A DNA stretch of 51,770 bases, from positions 1-51,770 of the forward strand of contig JADLEX010000011.1 of NCBI GenBank assembly GCA_020845895.1, given 5' to 3'. The stretch is from Deltaproteobacteria bacterium (GTDB taxonomy: Bacteria > Lernaellota > Lernaellaia > JACKCT01). A model generated the notes under the pieces. It searched no databases. It was given only the letters and a program-made list of their open reading frames with translations, and was not told where the DNA came from. The position numbers were made by a program, and so were the translations under genes. This document shows positions 35,555 to 44,271 of the stretch, piece after piece. Positions within the stretch are counted from its first letter, which is position 1. Each line of letters opens with the position of its first letter.

Positions 35555-36924
35555 TGGTCGAAAAGTCGCTTCGCTGCCCGCGTTGCGGTACGGTGACGCC
35601 GGTTTCGACCGGCCAATGCGTGAAATGCGGGCTGAAGATGGTCAAGAAAAAGAAGTCGGGCGAGGTCGAGCCCGAATCTGCGCCTTCCCCTGCGCGCGTC
35701 GCGCCGCCGGCCGGGCCCACGGCGACCAAAGCCCTGCCGGGCGCGGCTCCGCCCGCTTCGCCGGCCAAACCCCAAAGACCGCCCGAGTCGCCGCCCCGCG
35801 CGGTTTCCGCCAAGTCCGGCGTCGCCATGCCCAAGCTGCGCGTGGATGGTCTCGAGCGTCACGACGACGACGCGAAGAAGGCCACGAGTGCCGGCGAGGG
35901 CGGGAAGCGCCTTAAGGGACTCGAACAGACCGCGGTTCAGGAAAAACGCGGCGCCGCGCCGCCGGCCAAGGATGAATTCAAGTCGTTGCTGATGGAGCCC
36001 CACGAGGTCGACGGCCCTGGGGTCGACCGCGTCAGCCCGCCGAATTCGGCGGAGGACGACACCTCGATTCAGAATCTGATGTTGGCTCCCCATGAAACAT
36101 TCGGGGACACGACAGCCGTCGATCCGGTCGCGGCCAAGGGGAAAGGGATCGCCGATTCGTTCGGGTTCAAGCCGCTCTACAAAATTCAGGAAGACCCCGG
36201 TCCGCGCCCGCCGGGCGAGTCCGCCGGTTACGACACGACGGGTCTCGCGAACGCCCTGCCGCCCGCGGGTGGGATCTCCCATCGCATGTCGGCGATGGAG
36301 GGCGCGTACCAAGACCCATACGCGGTCGATTCGCTCTCCGACGCGCCGATGAATCCCGATGCGGCACGTTTCCGGCGCTCGGGTCCGAAAACCGACGACG
36401 GACCGCCGGCGGACGAGGTCGTCTACCAACTCAAGGTACGCCAGGCGAAGAACCGGATTTTCACACGCATCCTTCCGATGGCGCTCTTTGCCGCCGCGTT
36501 CTGGTTCGGCGGTCGGGAGTTCCTGCTCCCCATGCTCCTGATCCAGGGCGAATGGAAAGGGCGCATCGTCGACATCGACGACCGGCACGTCGGCATGGAC
36601 ATGCACCTCTCCCGCACCGGTCGAAAGCTCGCCGGAACGGTGAAATTCGAGTTTCCCAAGACACCCGAGGGTCTGATGCACCCCGGCAATACGCCGCGGG
36701 TATTCGGGCAGGTGATTCACGGCGCGGACGGAAAGGTCGTCGGGGAATTCGACGTCAACAAGATCTACCTGAAGGTCTGGTCCGGCGACGCCGACAGTTA
36801 CCTGCTTCTCGAAGGTGGTCACACCTTTGACACGGACGGGCAGATGATCGTGCGCGACGGTAAGGCCACCAATTCGGAAGATTCGTCCGGCACGTTTGTC
36901 CTGGTTCGCGTCACCACGAAGTGA
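35554..36924 (+). CDS. Zinc-ribbon, single-TM protein with extracytoplasmic domain
   Basis: This 456-residue protein has an N-terminal zinc ribbon (CPRCGTVTPVSTGQCVKCG). A long disordered Pro/Ala/Lys-rich cytoplasmic region (about 30-290) contains two related short motifs, SLLMEPHEVDG and NLMLAPHETFG. One membrane helix lies at about 307-327 (RILPMALFAAAFWFGGREF), then a beta-rich domain begins GEWKGRIVDIDDRHVGMDMHLSRTG and looks lipocalin-like. The ATG overlaps the radical SAM stop. Function unknown; the two MEPHE/LAPHE repeats are likely short binding motifs. Confidence 0.7.
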   Translation: MVEKSLRCPRCGTVTPVSTGQCVKCGLKMVKKKKSGEVEPESAPSPARVAPPAGPTATKALPGAAPPASPAKPQRPPESPPRAVSAKSGVAMPKLRVDGLERHDDDAKKATSAGEGGKRLKGLEQTAVQEKRGAAPPAKDEFKSLLMEPHEVDGPGVDRVSPPNSAEDDTSIQNLMLAPHETFGDTTAVDPVAAKGKGIADSFGFKPLYKIQEDPGPRPPGESAGYDTTGLANALPPAGGISHRMSAMEGAYQDPYAVDSLSDAPMNPDAARFRRSGPKTDDGPPADEVVYQLKVRQAKNRIFTRILPMALFAAAFWFGGREFLLPMLLIQGEWKGRIVDIDDRHVGMDMHLSRTGRKLAGTVKFEFPKTPEGLMHPGNTPRVFGQVIHGADGKVVGEFDVNKIYLKVWSGDADSYLLLEGGHTFDTDGQMIVRDGKATNSEDSSGTFVLVRVTTK

Positions 36925-36945
36925 GGCCGCGCCCCGGCGAGCCGA

Positions 36946-37461
36946 TCAGGCCGCCATCTCGGAAAACAGGCCGAACACGAACATCACGACCATGAAGATG
37001 ATCGCGACGATCGACAGCGCGATGTTGATCCAATTGACGATGATCGCGGCCTTCACCATGTCCGCGCCGCCCACGCCGTCGGGATTCGCCTCGATCTGCT
37101 TCCGAGCCTGATAACCGAGAATCACGCCGGGGATCGAGAAGAAGATTCCGCACAGCAGGAAGCTCGCGACGCCGAGGACGAGCGACGCGATCGCCGCACC
37201 CGGCGGGGCCGGTTTCGCGGGCATCGGCGGACGCGGCCCGGACGGCGGATACGGGAGCGGAGCGGCGGCCTCCGGGCGGGGCTGATCGATCGCCCCCTCG
37301 GGCGCGCCGCTTCCGACGTCCGTGGCAATCGGCGCCGTGGGCGTCGAGACGGGCGTCGGCACGACGAACTGCCGTGTGCAGTGCCCGCACGCCGCGGTGG
37401 ATCCCGGCGCGAGTCCGCTGACATCGAGGATCGCCTGACAGTGCGGGCAACGAACGCGCAT
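36946..37461 (-). CDS. Zinc-ribbon DUF4190-like membrane protein
   Basis: This 171-residue protein starts with a zinc ribbon (RCPHCQAIL...CGHCTRQF), followed by a Pro-rich linker and two membrane helices: AAIASLVLGVASFLLCGIFFSIPGVILGY and VNWINIALSIVAIIFMVVMFVF. The GxxSxxLxxG...GxxxGY pattern is typical of DUF4190 proteins of unknown role. Start ATG 37461 follows GAGGGGGTTTC. It is convergent with the preceding gene (21 bp apart) and diverges from the acyl-CoA synthetase. Confidence 0.8.
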   Translation of the reverse strand: MRVRCPHCQAILDVSGLAPGSTAACGHCTRQFVVPTPVSTPTAPIATDVGSGAPEGAIDQPRPEAAAPLPYPPSGPRPPMPAKPAPPGAAIASLVLGVASFLLCGIFFSIPGVILGYQARKQIEANPDGVGGADMVKAAIIVNWINIALSIVAIIFMVVMFVFGLFSEMAA

Positions 37462-37637
37462 GAAACCCCCTCGCGCCGAATCGGCGTGACGCGAACGGCG
37501 TGTTCGCCTCGCTCCCTCATATCGTGAGTCCCCGGCCGGGGCAAGGATCGGGAATGGCGAGGCCAATCCGGATTGCCAACGCGGGCGAATCGTCGTAGCT
37601 TCGCGACCGCTTCCGCGCCCCGCGTCGGGAGGAATCC

Positions 37638-39434
37638 ATGCCTCATGGTCTCGAACAAAACCTCGCCGTCATGTGGAGCAATTCGGTTTGGCGCTTCGGC
37701 GACAAACCGTGCCACCGGTTCGTTCGCGACGGCGAGTGGATCACGCACACGTACAAGGATGTGGATGAGCGCGCCCGGCACTTCGCGCTGGGCCTCATTT
37801 CCCTCGGGCTGACGCCGCTCGACCGGGTGGCTCTGGTCTGTGAAAACCGACCCGAATGGGGCGTGGCGGACCTGGCGACCCTCGCGGCGGGCGGCGTGCT
37901 GGTCACCGTTTTCCCCACCAACTCCAACAAGCAGATCGGCTATATTGTCGACGATTCCGAAAGCCGCATCCTGATCGTCTCCAACTATTTTCAGCTCCGG
38001 AAGTGCCTCGAATCAAAGGAAGTGCAGCGCCACGCGAAAACGATCGTCATCATCGACCCCATCGCGGACCTGATTCAGGGCGATTCGCGCGTCGTGACGT
38101 TCGACGACGTCGTGAATCGCGGAAAGGGCTATGACGATCCCGCCGAGTTGGAACGCCGCGTGCGCGATATCCGCGCCGAGCACACGGCGACGATCATCTA
38201 CACCTCTGGCACGACGGGGAATCCCAAGGGCGTGATGCTCACGCACGGCAATCTCCTTTCCAACGTGCGCGTGTCGCAGAGCCTGTTCCATCTTCGACCG
38301 ACCGACGTCGCGCTCTCCCTGCTGCCGCTGTCCCACTCGCTGGAGCGCACCGCGGGGCATTTCGCGATGATGCTGTCGGGCGGAACGATCGCGTACTCCG
38401 AGGGAATGGATCATTTCGACGCGGAACTGAAGCAGGTGCGCCCCACCGTGCTCGTCGGCGTGCCGCGCCTGTATGAGAAAATGAAAAGCCGCATCGGGAG
38501 ATCGTTCGAGGAGCAGCCGTGGACGATCCGTCAGGCATTTCGCCACGCGCTGCGTATCGGACGCGAATCGACGCGGTTCCGGCTGCGCGGAAGGCGGCTT
38601 CCGGCGTATCTCGATCTGCAGGCGCAGCTCGCCGAGAGCCTGATCTTCCGCCGCGTGAAGGCCGGTTTCGGCGGACGCCTGCGGTTTGTGATCTCGGGCG
38701 GCGCGCCGCTTGCGGTCGAGATCGCGGAATTCTTTTTCGCGCTGGGCGTGCCGCTCTACGAAGGTTACGGCCTCACGGAGGCGAGCCCCGTGGTGTGCGC
38801 GAACTGCCCCGGCGCCGTGAAGCTGGGGACGGTGGGGCGACCGATTCCCGGCGTCGAAGTGCTGATCGAGGAGAGCGGCGAAATCCTTGTTCGAGGCCCC
38901 AACGTGATGAAAGGCTACTACAAGCTGCCGATGGAAACGGCGCAGGTCGTGCGCGGCGGATGGCTTCACACGGGCGATATCGGCGAACTCGACGCCGAAG
39001 GGTTTCTGCGCATCACGGGCCGGCTGAAGGACATCATCATCACCTCGGGCGGCAAGAACATCGCCCCACAGTGCGTCGAGACCCTGCTGGAGATGGAACC
39101 GAACATCAAGCAGGTGTGCGTCGTCGGCGATCGGAGGCCGTTTCTGGCGGCGGTGATCGTGCCCGATTTCGTGGAACTGCGCGCGTGGGCGAAGGCGCAG
39201 GGGCTCGCGTTTTCGCGCGACCGCGACCTCGTCCGGCACGCCGGCGTCGAATCGTCGATCCAGGCGGCCGTGGACCGTGTCAACGCGCAGCTTTCCTCGT
39301 CCGAAGCGGTTCGCAAGTTCATCGTCGCCGATTTCGAGTTCACGCAGGACAACGGCATGCTCACGCCGACGTTCAAGGTGCGCCGCAAGGCCGTCGAGAT
39401 CCGATTCGCGCACGAAATCGACCAGTTGTACTGA
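37638..39434 (+). CDS. Long-chain acyl-CoA synthetase (AMP-forming)
   Basis: This 598-residue adenylating enzyme has the P-loop-like motif IIYTSGTTGNPKGVMLTHGN, the A5 motif YGLTEASPVVCANCPG, and WLHTGDIGELDAEGFLRITGRLKDIIITSGGKNIAP. It activates fatty acids to acyl-CoA for beta-oxidation or lipid synthesis. The 600-residue length and RLKDIIITSGGKN match FACL/FadD15-like proteins. It fits with fadN-fadA elsewhere in the window, but no FadR-like box is visible in its upstream region. It is followed 1 bp later by thpR. Confidence 0.92.
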   Translation: MPHGLEQNLAVMWSNSVWRFGDKPCHRFVRDGEWITHTYKDVDERARHFALGLISLGLTPLDRVALVCENRPEWGVADLATLAAGGVLVTVFPTNSNKQIGYIVDDSESRILIVSNYFQLRKCLESKEVQRHAKTIVIIDPIADLIQGDSRVVTFDDVVNRGKGYDDPAELERRVRDIRAEHTATIIYTSGTTGNPKGVMLTHGNLLSNVRVSQSLFHLRPTDVALSLLPLSHSLERTAGHFAMMLSGGTIAYSEGMDHFDAELKQVRPTVLVGVPRLYEKMKSRIGRSFEEQPWTIRQAFRHALRIGRESTRFRLRGRRLPAYLDLQAQLAESLIFRRVKAGFGGRLRFVISGGAPLAVEIAEFFFALGVPLYEGYGLTEASPVVCANCPGAVKLGTVGRPIPGVEVLIEESGEILVRGPNVMKGYYKLPMETAQVVRGGWLHTGDIGELDAEGFLRITGRLKDIIITSGGKNIAPQCVETLLEMEPNIKQVCVVGDRRPFLAAVIVPDFVELRAWAKAQGLAFSRDRDLVRHAGVESSIQAAVDRVNAQLSSSEAVRKFIVADFEFTQDNGMLTPTFKVRRKAVEIRFAHEIDQLY

Positions 39435-39435
39435 C

Positions 39436-40020
39436 ATGGCGCCGGAAGCCCCGCTCATTCGCGCCTTCGTTGCCGTTCCGGTTCCCGAGGACATACGCCG
39501 CAAACTCGGCGTCGTCTGCACCGAGACCCTGGGCGATCTGACGCACCTGCGCCCGGTGAACGCTCGCAATATCCACGTCACGCTCAAGTTTCTCGGTGAG
39601 ATCGGGCGCGATGCGCTGCACGCCGTCGAACGCGCCCTGCACGCCGTCGCCGGGCGTCACACGGCATTCGATTTGCGTGTCGAGGGAGTCCGCACGCTGC
39701 CGACGCGCGGCGACCCGCGCGTGGTCTTCGCCGACCTTCTGGGTCCTGTCGATCGACTCGCGCTTCTGGCGCGGGACATCGAAGACGTGGCCGCGCAGGC
39801 GGGGATCGCGCGCGAGGACCGGCCATTCACGGCGCACCTCACGCTCGCGCGCATCAAGAGCCCGAAACAGCTCGGCCTGCTCCGCAAACGGATTGAGACC
39901 GTGGCGACGCAGTCCTTCGGCGTGCTGCCCGTGCGTGAAATCGTACTGTACCGGTCGGAACTCGATCCGGCGGGCGCGCGATACACGGCTGTCGGCGGCG
40001 CGGCGCTGCGCGATCGCTGA
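39436..40020 (+). CDS. thpR: RNA 2',3'-cyclic phosphodiesterase
   Basis: This 194-residue 2H phosphoesterase has the two HXTX motifs HVTLKFLGE and HLTLARIKS about 85 residues apart. LIRAFVAVPVPEDIRRKL opens it and VLYRSELDPAGARYTAVG closes it, both typical of ThpR/LigT. It opens 2',3'-cyclic phosphates on RNA. The gene starts 1 bp after the acyl-CoA synthetase stop and is probably cotranscribed. It is convergent with the next minus-strand gene. Confidence 0.93.
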   Translation: MAPEAPLIRAFVAVPVPEDIRRKLGVVCTETLGDLTHLRPVNARNIHVTLKFLGEIGRDALHAVERALHAVAGRHTAFDLRVEGVRTLPTRGDPRVVFADLLGPVDRLALLARDIEDVAAQAGIAREDRPFTAHLTLARIKSPKQLGLLRKRIETVATQSFGVLPVREIVLYRSELDPAGARYTAVGGAALRDR

Positions 40021-40046
40021 TCGACCCGACGAGCGATTCTTAGCCG

Positions 40047-41030
40047 CTACGAGCGATTTATCGCGGCGAGGTGATCGGCGAGCGCCTTGGCCGGCGGCGC
40101 GAGCACGATGCGATTCCCGCCGGAGGACGCCGCCGCAAACAGAGCCGCCTCGGCCTGCGAGACGAGTTCCGCGCGATCGCGGTAGTGGTTGTCGCCCGGA
40201 TGAAAGTGGGCGATTCCGAACGAAAGCGTGATCTTGAACTCGATGGATGCCGCCCGCACCTTGCGTCCCTCGATCGTCGTGCGAATTCTCTCGGCGTACT
40301 CGCGCGCATCGGGCGACGTATTCTCGGGCTGAACGATGAAAAACTCCCCCGGAGAAAACTGCCCGAGCAGATCGTACACGCGCTTGCGCGTGGACAGCGC
40401 CTTGGCGACAACGCTCACGACCTTGAGGCGCGTGTCCTCGCCCGCCATCTGATCGAGCGCCTGGGCGCGGTCGACGCCGCACAGCAACAACGCAAAAGGG
40501 CGGCCCGTGCGGATCGATCGGCCGATCTCGGCCTCGACGAACAGGTCGAGCATCTTGCGAATGAAGATCCCGGTCCCCGTCGTGAGCACGTGCTCGGCGC
40601 GGATTCGTCGGTTGAGCGCTTCGAGATAATCCACCTGCGCACGCAGTTCGTCGATCTCCCGCCGCGGATCGCCCGGCGCGACGGGTGCGGGCGCACTCGC
40701 CGAACTGGGGATGGGTTCGGCGAAAAACAGCGCACCGTCCGGCGTCGAAACGAGGATCGCCATGACGCGCGATTCGCGCTCGTTCGAACGCCAGGTGTAG
40801 ACGCCGCGCTCCAGCGAACGCGACGCGCGCACCTCCTCGATTGTGTCGGGCTTGATCGAAGGCAGAAACTCGACGACGGATCTGCCACTCAGTTGGTCGA
40901 GGGGACTGCCGGCCAGTTCCGCGAGTCCCCGCGAGGCGCGCACGATGCGCAAGGACGCGTCGAGCTGGGCCGCGACCGTGCGGGATACGGACCAGATCAG
41001 TTCGTCCAGCACTGCGTCGCGATCGGCCAA
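40047..41030 (-). CDS. PAS domain protein with degenerate GGDEF domain
   Basis: This 327-residue protein has an N-terminal PAS-like region (about 10-105), a short coiled coil (EIDELRAQVDYLEALNRRI) and a GGDEF-family domain (about 150-310). The GGDEF signature is replaced by FSPGEFFIVQP, so the two catalytic glycines and the metal-binding Asp are lost. VSVVAKALSTRKRVYDLLGQ and ITLSFGIAHFHPGDNHYRD align with conserved flanks. It is therefore expected to be catalytically dead, perhaps a c-di-GMP or GTP sensor. It lies 15 bp downstream of pspA on the same strand. Confidence 0.78.
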   Translation of the reverse strand: MADRDAVLDELIWSVSRTVAAQLDASLRIVRASRGLAELAGSPLDQLSGRSVVEFLPSIKPDTIEEVRASRSLERGVYTWRSNERESRVMAILVSTPDGALFFAEPIPSSASAPAPVAPGDPRREIDELRAQVDYLEALNRRIRAEHVLTTGTGIFIRKMLDLFVEAEIGRSIRTGRPFALLLCGVDRAQALDQMAGEDTRLKVVSVVAKALSTRKRVYDLLGQFSPGEFFIVQPENTSPDAREYAERIRTTIEGRKVRAASIEFKITLSFGIAHFHPGDNHYRDRAELVSQAEAALFAAASSGGNRIVLAPPAKALADHLAAINRS

Positions 41031-41045
41031 CGGACCTCCCCGGGG

Positions 41046-41834
41046 TTACGAACCCTGCGTGACGGACTCCCTGCCCATGGTCTTCGCGGCCTCGGGCGCG
41101 GCGTTCTTCTCGGCGGCCGGGACCGCTTCGCCGGGACCGAGGGTCTTCTCGGCGGCCACCGTTTCGGGCTTCACGAGACCGAGTTCGATCTCGAACTGCC
41201 GCAGCGTTTCGTTGGCCTGGAGTTTTTCGGCTTCCTTTTCGATTTCAAACTCTTCGGCGCCGACGTGGTCGAGCGCCAGTTCGAGCCGCGCCTGCGACTG
41301 GGCAGCGCGCTCCTCGATCTTGCGGATCATCTCGTCGTGCGTCTGATCGATGCTTCCGACCTCGAAGGTCTGCATGGTGTGAGCGACGCGGTTCTGCCAC
41401 TCGGTCTGTTTCGCGACGCTGATAGCGCGCAGGGCTTCCTTGATCTTGCGGTCGCGTTCGGCCAGGAACGCATTCTTGACCCGCTGCGCCTTTTCGAACG
41501 CCTTTTCAGAGATTTCGGCGTTGGTATTTGCCGAGGCGAGATCCTTTTGGACCTGCTCCAGCGTGGTCGCGAAATTGAGCGCCATGTCGCGCTTGTCGGC
41601 GAGCAGGGCCGCCTTGATCTTGCCTTTGAGCTGCTTTTCCTGCTCGACGAGCGAATCGCGCTGCTTTTGCGCCAGCACGACGTTGGCTTTGACCATGGCG
41701 ATATTTTCGTTCATCACGGGAATCTGGTCGTTCAGATCCCGGATATTTTGTTGCAGAATCTTCTCGGGATCTTCGAGCGAATCGACCGCGCCGCCGAACG
41801 TGGCGCGCAGCCATCGCATGAGCCGTTTGAACAT
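41046..41834 (-). CDS. pspA: PspA/IM30 family protein
   Basis: This 262-residue protein has MFKRLMRWLRATFGG, then a long coiled coil of helices through about residue 215 (DPEKILQQNIRDLNDQIPVM, KQRDSLVEQEKQLKGKI, KVANAFL-like RVKNAFLAERDRKIK). It is an ESCRT-III-related membrane-remodelling and stress protein. A low-complexity Ala/Glu tail ends it. Start ATG 41834 is chosen as the start of the family-like amphipathic helix. It is the first gene of a two-gene operon with the PAS/degenerate-GGDEF protein and diverges from the ECF sigma factor. Confidence 0.88.
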   Translation of the reverse strand: MFKRLMRWLRATFGGAVDSLEDPEKILQQNIRDLNDQIPVMNENIAMVKANVVLAQKQRDSLVEQEKQLKGKIKAALLADKRDMALNFATTLEQVQKDLASANTNAEISEKAFEKAQRVKNAFLAERDRKIKEALRAISVAKQTEWQNRVAHTMQTFEVGSIDQTHDEMIRKIEERAAQSQARLELALDHVGAEEFEIEKEAEKLQANETLRQFEIELGLVKPETVAAEKTLGPGEAVPAAEKNAAPEAAKTMGRESVTQGS

Positions 41835-41920
41835 GATGGTCTCCCGTCGAACGACGCAATGGTGAACCAGACTGATACATAGCCCTCGGTTACGAGGCGG
41901 GTCAAGCCGGTCGAGCGACG

Positions 41921-41936
41921 AAATCCGGTCGGATTT
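41921..41936. promoter_or_regulatory. 16-bp palindrome between pspA and the ECF sigma factor
   Basis: AAATCCG-GT-CGGATTT is a perfect 7-bp inverted repeat. It lies 87 bp before pspA (minus) and 77 bp before the sigma factor ATG (plus), so it could control either divergent gene. Confidence 0.45.
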
Positions 41937-42012
41937 AACCGACGACGCGGCGGCGGTGTCGAAGAGCAGGACGACCGTGTTCAAAACCGCAACGAAGAGA
42001 CGGGACGACACC

Positions 42013-42579
42013 ATGGCCCGGCCGGCCCGGACGGGCGATCTGGAAAATCTGGCCGACCGGGAACTGGTTCGGGCGTTCGTGGCGGGCGAGGTGGCCGCGT
42101 TCGAGGAGATCATGAAACGCCACCGGCGCATGGTATATTTCGCGGCACTGCGCGTCGCGGGCACGCACCACGACGCCGACGAGGCGGCCCAAAAGACCTT
42201 CATCGCGGTATACCGGAACCTGAGCCGGTTCGAACAAGCGAGCGCGCTGAAGACCTGGATTTTCCGCATTGCGCTCAACACCGCGAAGAATCAGGTGCGG
42301 GACCGGTCGCGGCGGGAGGGCGACGAACTGGGAGACCGTCACGCGGACGGGGCCGCGGGTGCGCCGGAACGCATGGAGGCCGAAGAGCGGCGGCAACAGG
42401 TGCGGCAGGCGGTGGCCGCGCTCCCGCCCCGCCAGCGCGAGGTGGTGGAGCTGCGCGTCGATCACGAACTGCCGTATGCCGAGATCGCCGAGGTGCTCGG
42501 GTGCAGCGTGAACACGGCGAAGGTGAATTTTCACCATGCCGTCAAGGCCCTTCGGCGAAAACTCGCCGAGGGCGATTGA
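42013..42579 (+). CDS. ECF RNA polymerase sigma factor
   Basis: This 188-residue protein has region 2 (FEEIMKRHRRMVYFAALRVAG, then DADEAAQKTFIAVYRNLSRF and LKTWIFRIALNTAKNQVRDR) and region 4 (LPPRQREVVELRVDHELPYA, EIAEVLGCSVNTAKVNFHHA). It lacks regions 1 and 3, as ECF sigma factors do. A GTG start at 41956 would add 19 basic residues; ATG 42013 is preferred. The downstream genes are a putative membrane anti-sigma factor and a CpxP-like protein, a typical envelope-stress module. Confidence 0.92.
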   Translation: MARPARTGDLENLADRELVRAFVAGEVAAFEEIMKRHRRMVYFAALRVAGTHHDADEAAQKTFIAVYRNLSRFEQASALKTWIFRIALNTAKNQVRDRSRREGDELGDRHADGAAGAPERMEAEERRQQVRQAVAALPPRQREVVELRVDHELPYAEIAEVLGCSVNTAKVNFHHAVKALRRKLAEGD

Positions 42580-42594
42580 AATCGGGACGAAGTC

Positions 42595-43227
42595 ATGCGG
42601 AATCGAGATGAGGACATTCGGGACGAGCCGGTGGGCCAAGAGGACCTCGACGGACTCGACGAGGCGGAACGGGCGCTGCTGAAGGATCTGTCGCCGGACG
42701 CGCTGCCCGACCCCGGCGAGGCGTACTTCGCGGCGCTCGGTGCTCGGGTCATGAATCGCATCGCCGCGATCGACGATCACGACGCGTCCTTGAACGCGCG
42801 GCCCTCGTGGCGGCAGGGGTTCTTCGACGCTTTGAGAGTCCGGCCGATGGCGTTTGGAATTCCGGCTGCGGTCGCCGTCGCCCTGGTGGCGGTGCTCGTG
42901 GTGCGCCCCACCTCGCGCATCCCCGGGCTCGACTGGGAGGCGCTCGACACGAACGCGGTCGCCGCGGAGGCGAAGCGGCTCGACCCATCCCGCGCGCTGA
43001 TGATGCCGAGCGATCTCGACGCGTCGGGGACGGGTGAACCGGCCGCCGAACTCGAGGATTCCGCACTCGACATCACGTTCGATTTCGACGACATCGACGC
43101 GACGGTCGCGGGCGTCGCGCCGCCGTTCGTACCGGTAACGGACCTGTCGGGTGCGGCGCTCTCCGACGAGGAACTGACGGAATTGCGCACGCGCGTGAGC
43201 GAGGCGCTGGATTCGCTGAAAATCTGA
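42595..43227 (+). CDS. Putative anti-sigma factor (single-TM protein)
   Basis: This 210-residue protein has an acidic cytoplasmic half (LDEAERALLKDLSPDALPDPGEAYFAALGARVMNRI) and one helix at about 82-104 (PMAFGIPAAVAVALVAVLVV). An acidic extracytoplasmic region follows, with DLSGAALSDEELTELRTRVSE. The PDPGEAYFAALGARVMNRI stretch resembles sigma-binding parts of zinc-free anti-sigma factors. It lies 15 bp after the ECF sigma gene, which is the main argument for the role. Confidence 0.65.
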   Translation: MRNRDEDIRDEPVGQEDLDGLDEAERALLKDLSPDALPDPGEAYFAALGARVMNRIAAIDDHDASLNARPSWRQGFFDALRVRPMAFGIPAAVAVALVAVLVVRPTSRIPGLDWEALDTNAVAAEAKRLDPSRALMMPSDLDASGTGEPAAELEDSALDITFDFDDIDATVAGVAPPFVPVTDLSGAALSDEELTELRTRVSEALDSLKI

Positions 43228-43255
43228 CATCGATCTTTCAGGCGAGGAGACGACG

Positions 43256-43831
43256 ATGAGAACGAAATCGAAATTTCTGGCGGGCGCTCTGATGGGAATC
43301 GTGGCGCTGGTGTTCGCGGCGAACGCGGCGGTCGCGCAGGACGATGGCGAGGATCGCGATCGCGTCTGGAAGCAGATGGAGACCATGCGGATCCTGAAGC
43401 TCACCGAGGTGCTGGAGCCCAGCGACGAGCAACTCGCGAAGATCATCCCCGTCGTGAAATCGTATGCCGAGGCGCAGCGGACGAAGATGGCCGAGCGTGA
43501 TGCGATCCTTCGGGAGTTGGAAGGGATGGGAAAGACGGGCGCGAGCCCCGAATCCACTGCGGTTCGGGCGAACATCAAAAAAATTCTGGAGATCGAAAAC
43601 GCCATGATGGGCGTTCGGCGCACGCACTACGATCAGATGGAAAAACTGCTCGACGCCCGCCAGATGGCCCGCTACATGCTCTTCGAAGTGCGCTTTCACG
43701 ACGAGGTGCAGGGATTCATGAGCGACCTGAAGCGTCGCCACGATCGACGAATGCGCCGTTACATGCGCGGCGGACCGGGCGGGGACGGCGAAGGGTCGCC
43801 CGACGGCGCTCCCCCACCCGAACCGAAGTGA
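43256..43831 (+). CDS. Spy/CpxP-like periplasmic protein
   Basis: This 191-residue protein has a signal peptide (LAGALMGIVALVFAANAAVA) and a helical body with LKLTEVLEPSDEQLAKIIPVVKSY, the 'LT-x-EQ' like core of Spy/CpxP/ZraP proteins. These sense misfolded proteins or metals in the periplasm. It ends with a basic helix and a Gly/Pro-rich tail (RRYMRGGPGGDGEGSPDG). It is the third gene after the ECF sigma and putative anti-sigma genes and probably part of their stress circuit. Confidence 0.72.
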   Translation: MRTKSKFLAGALMGIVALVFAANAAVAQDDGEDRDRVWKQMETMRILKLTEVLEPSDEQLAKIIPVVKSYAEAQRTKMAERDAILRELEGMGKTGASPESTAVRANIKKILEIENAMMGVRRTHYDQMEKLLDARQMARYMLFEVRFHDEVQGFMSDLKRRHDRRMRRYMRGGPGGDGEGSPDGAPPPEPK

Positions 43832-43950
43832 GTCAGCGCCGCCTTCGGAGCCGGTCGACGAATCTTGCCAAGTCCGCGAAAAAAGGCGAAATTCGGTCGC
43901 GTGATCGGCACCACCTTGCAGGCACATCTTTTCGTCGTCATTGAGGCGTG

Positions 43951-44265
43951 ATGGACAAGGTTCTCGAGCAGCTCGAATTCTCGTTCTGGGACCGGCTTGC
44001 CATGGGCCGGGTCGAGCCGTTCGGGATGCATTTGTTCGAGCTCATCCACGTCGTTCTCTTCGCGGTGATCGTGCTCTGGATGCTCAAGGTCATCCTGAAC
44101 ACGCTCGTGCTGCTCAAGAGGCCGTCGAAATCCGACTTGCTCAACCTGCCTTCGTCGCTGCGCGTCGAGCGCGTGCAGTGCTCCAGTTGCCAATGGATCG
44201 GCCACTTGCCGCTTCGCGGTCGCAAGTGTCCGTCGTGCGGCGGCGACAGCTTCGTCGCCCCGTAA
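43951..44265 (+). CDS. Small one-TM zinc-ribbon protein
   Basis: This 104-residue protein has a helix (LFELIHVVLFAVIVLWMLKVILNTL, about 28-52) and a C-terminal zinc ribbon CSSCQWIGHLPLRGRKCPSCG. Four cysteines form two CXXC halves. ATG 43951 is preferred over the preceding GTG at 43948. Gene and function are not recognised. It is convergent with the next gene, with 6 bp between them. Confidence 0.65.
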   Translation: MDKVLEQLEFSFWDRLAMGRVEPFGMHLFELIHVVLFAVIVLWMLKVILNTLVLLKRPSKSDLLNLPSSLRVERVQCSSCQWIGHLPLRGRKCPSCGGDSFVAP

Positions 44266-44271
44266 TCTCCG

